From NCBI GenBank assembly GCA_951828585.1, contig OX639991.1, positions 3,566,576-3,630,575 on the forward strand: 64,000 bases of DNA, given 5' to 3'. Positions 63,154 to 64,000 of the stretch are shown in pieces. The position numbers and the translations under genes were made by a program. The notes beneath the pieces were generated by a model, which was not told the DNA's origin, did not search any database, and saw nothing but the letters and a program-made list of their open reading frames with translations. The number at the start of each line of letters is the position of its first letter. Positions within the stretch are counted from its first letter, which is position 1. Source of the stretch: Longimicrobiales bacterium. Its GTDB lineage: Bacteria > Gemmatimonadota > Gemmatimonadetes > Longimicrobiales > Gaopeijiaceae.

Positions 63154-63972
63154 ATGGCTGCACGTCCGATCTCCACGTCGACCGTCTCCTTCGGTCTGGT
63201 CTCGCTGCCGGTCAAGCTCTATTCGACCGGACAGTCCTCCGCCAAGGTGCGCTTCAACTGGATCAACCGCGACACCGGAGCGCGCGTCAAGTACCAGTAC
63301 GTGGACAGCCAGAGCGGGGAACCGGTGGAGCGCGACAACATGGTCAAGGGCTACGAGTTCGCCAAGAACCAATATGTCACCTTCGAGCCCGACGAGCTGA
63401 AGGCGATCGAGGCCCAGGCGACCGAGATGATCGAGATCACCGAGTTCGTCCCCGCCGCCGACATCGACCGGATCTACCTGGAGCGCGCCTACTATCTCGG
63501 CCCCGCACGGGGGGGCGCGCGCGCCTACCGTCTCCTCTCCGCCGCGCTCACCGAGATGGAACGGGTGGCGATCGCGCGCCATTCGGCCCGCGGCAAGCAG
63601 CGGCTGGTCATGATCCGCCCCCTCGGCGACGGCCTCATCCTGGAACAGCTCTTCTACCCGGACGAGGTGCGCTCCTTCGACGAGGTGCCGGTCGAGCAGG
63701 GCGAGGTGAGCGACGCGGAGCTCGCGCTGGCCAGGCAGTTCATCGAACAGGCGGCAAGCGACGCCTTCGACCCGTCGCGCTACAGGGACGAGGTGAAGGA
63801 GCGCGTGCAGAACCTCATCGACCGCAAGATCGAGGGGGAACAGATCACGATGGCGCCCCAGGAGGAGCCGGAGACGAAGATCATCGACCTGATGGAGGCG
63901 CTGAAGGCGAGCCTGGGCGGGGCGGGGGAGAAGAGGGCAGACACCAGGGCGGAGGCGGTCGGCGCGGGGTAG
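63154..63972 (+). CDS. ku: Bacterial Ku DNA-end-binding protein
   Basis: 272 residues from ATG 63154; ATG-like starts further upstream in frame (63118) are less likely. The Ku core is clear: RPISTSTVSFGLVSLPVKLYSTGQ, VKYQYVDSQSGEPVERDNMVKGYEFAKNQYVTFEPDELKAIE, RIYLERAYYLGPARGGARAYRLLSAAL, MIRPLGDGLILEQLFYPDEVRSF, and the C-terminal FDPSRYRDEVKERVQNLIDRKIEGEQI. It forms a homodimeric ring around DNA ends and recruits LigD. Divergent with ligD across a 38-base gap that must hold both promoters. The short basic tail is at the lower end for the family. Confidence 0.95.
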   Translation: MAARPISTSTVSFGLVSLPVKLYSTGQSSAKVRFNWINRDTGARVKYQYVDSQSGEPVERDNMVKGYEFAKNQYVTFEPDELKAIEAQATEMIEITEFVPAADIDRIYLERAYYLGPARGGARAYRLLSAALTEMERVAIARHSARGKQRLVMIRPLGDGLILEQLFYPDEVRSFDEVPVEQGEVSDAELALARQFIEQAASDAFDPSRYRDEVKERVQNLIDRKIEGEQITMAPQEEPETKIIDLMEALKASLGGAGEKRADTRAEAVGAG

Positions 63973-64000
63973 GTCGTTCCCCTCCCGCGGGAGCCCTTCT

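Overview
The window is a high-GC chromosomal segment. No rRNA marker is present, but several gene types together suggest Gemmatimonadota or a close relative (inference): TonB-dependent receptors and barrel-less plug proteins with carboxypeptidase-regulatory-like domains, a DUF5916 protein, 6-bladed beta-propeller proteins, a DUF1592-type cytochrome c paired with a DUF1552 protein, and many secreted peptidases. The envelope is Gram-negative (TonB receptors, a TolC/RND pump, lipoproteins).

Left part (1-15982): the 3' end of upp, a CAU-anticodon tRNA that looks like tRNA-Ile2, a three-gene set resembling a zinc-receptor locus (small Cys/His protein, ZnuD-like receptor, lipoprotein), an FG-GAP repeat protein, a TonB receptor broken by one frameshift, an ISL3-family IS with exact 8-bp target duplications, an M16 peptidase, a DUF5916 protein and a beta-propeller protein.

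Accessory part (15977-24416): a propeller gene remnant, two nearly identical IS3-family copies (one splitting a second propeller gene), an AAA ATPase with a palindromic upstream site, a two-gene OLD-like AAA ATPase plus DUF4276 (TOPRIM-like) operon that looks like a defence module, and a DUF6624 protein. recQ follows.

Central part (26466-43191): a dispersed tandem array of seven secreted paralogs (two Ig-like carboxypeptidase-regulatory domains followed by a TonB-plug-like domain and no barrel) plus one more decayed relative. The array encloses a minus-strand cluster: cytochrome c DUF1592, Tat-exported DUF1552, ankyrin protein, secreted hypothetical protein and a lipoprotein. One array member is broken in a T6 run.

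Right part (42298-63972): peroxiredoxin, release-factor-like GGQ protein, AI-2E transporter, cold-shock protein, a TolC-adaptor-RND efflux operon with overlapping genes, gamma-glutamyltransferase, glutaminyl-tRNA synthetase fused to a YqeY-type tail, an alpha/beta hydrolase overlapping an M3 oligopeptidase, and a divergent LigD/Ku pair for non-homologous end joining.

The most unusual signals are: (i) a 39-bp four-half-site operator, TGTAA-N8-TKACA-N3-TGTAA-N8-TKACA, found at 12415, 41113 and 56446, overlapping the start codon in two of the three cases; (ii) the plug-protein array with an invariant pair of cysteines; (iii) an IS inserted exactly between the ribosome binding site and the start codon of the M16 peptidase gene; (iv) a 158-bp palindromic element inside the signal-peptide region of the same gene.
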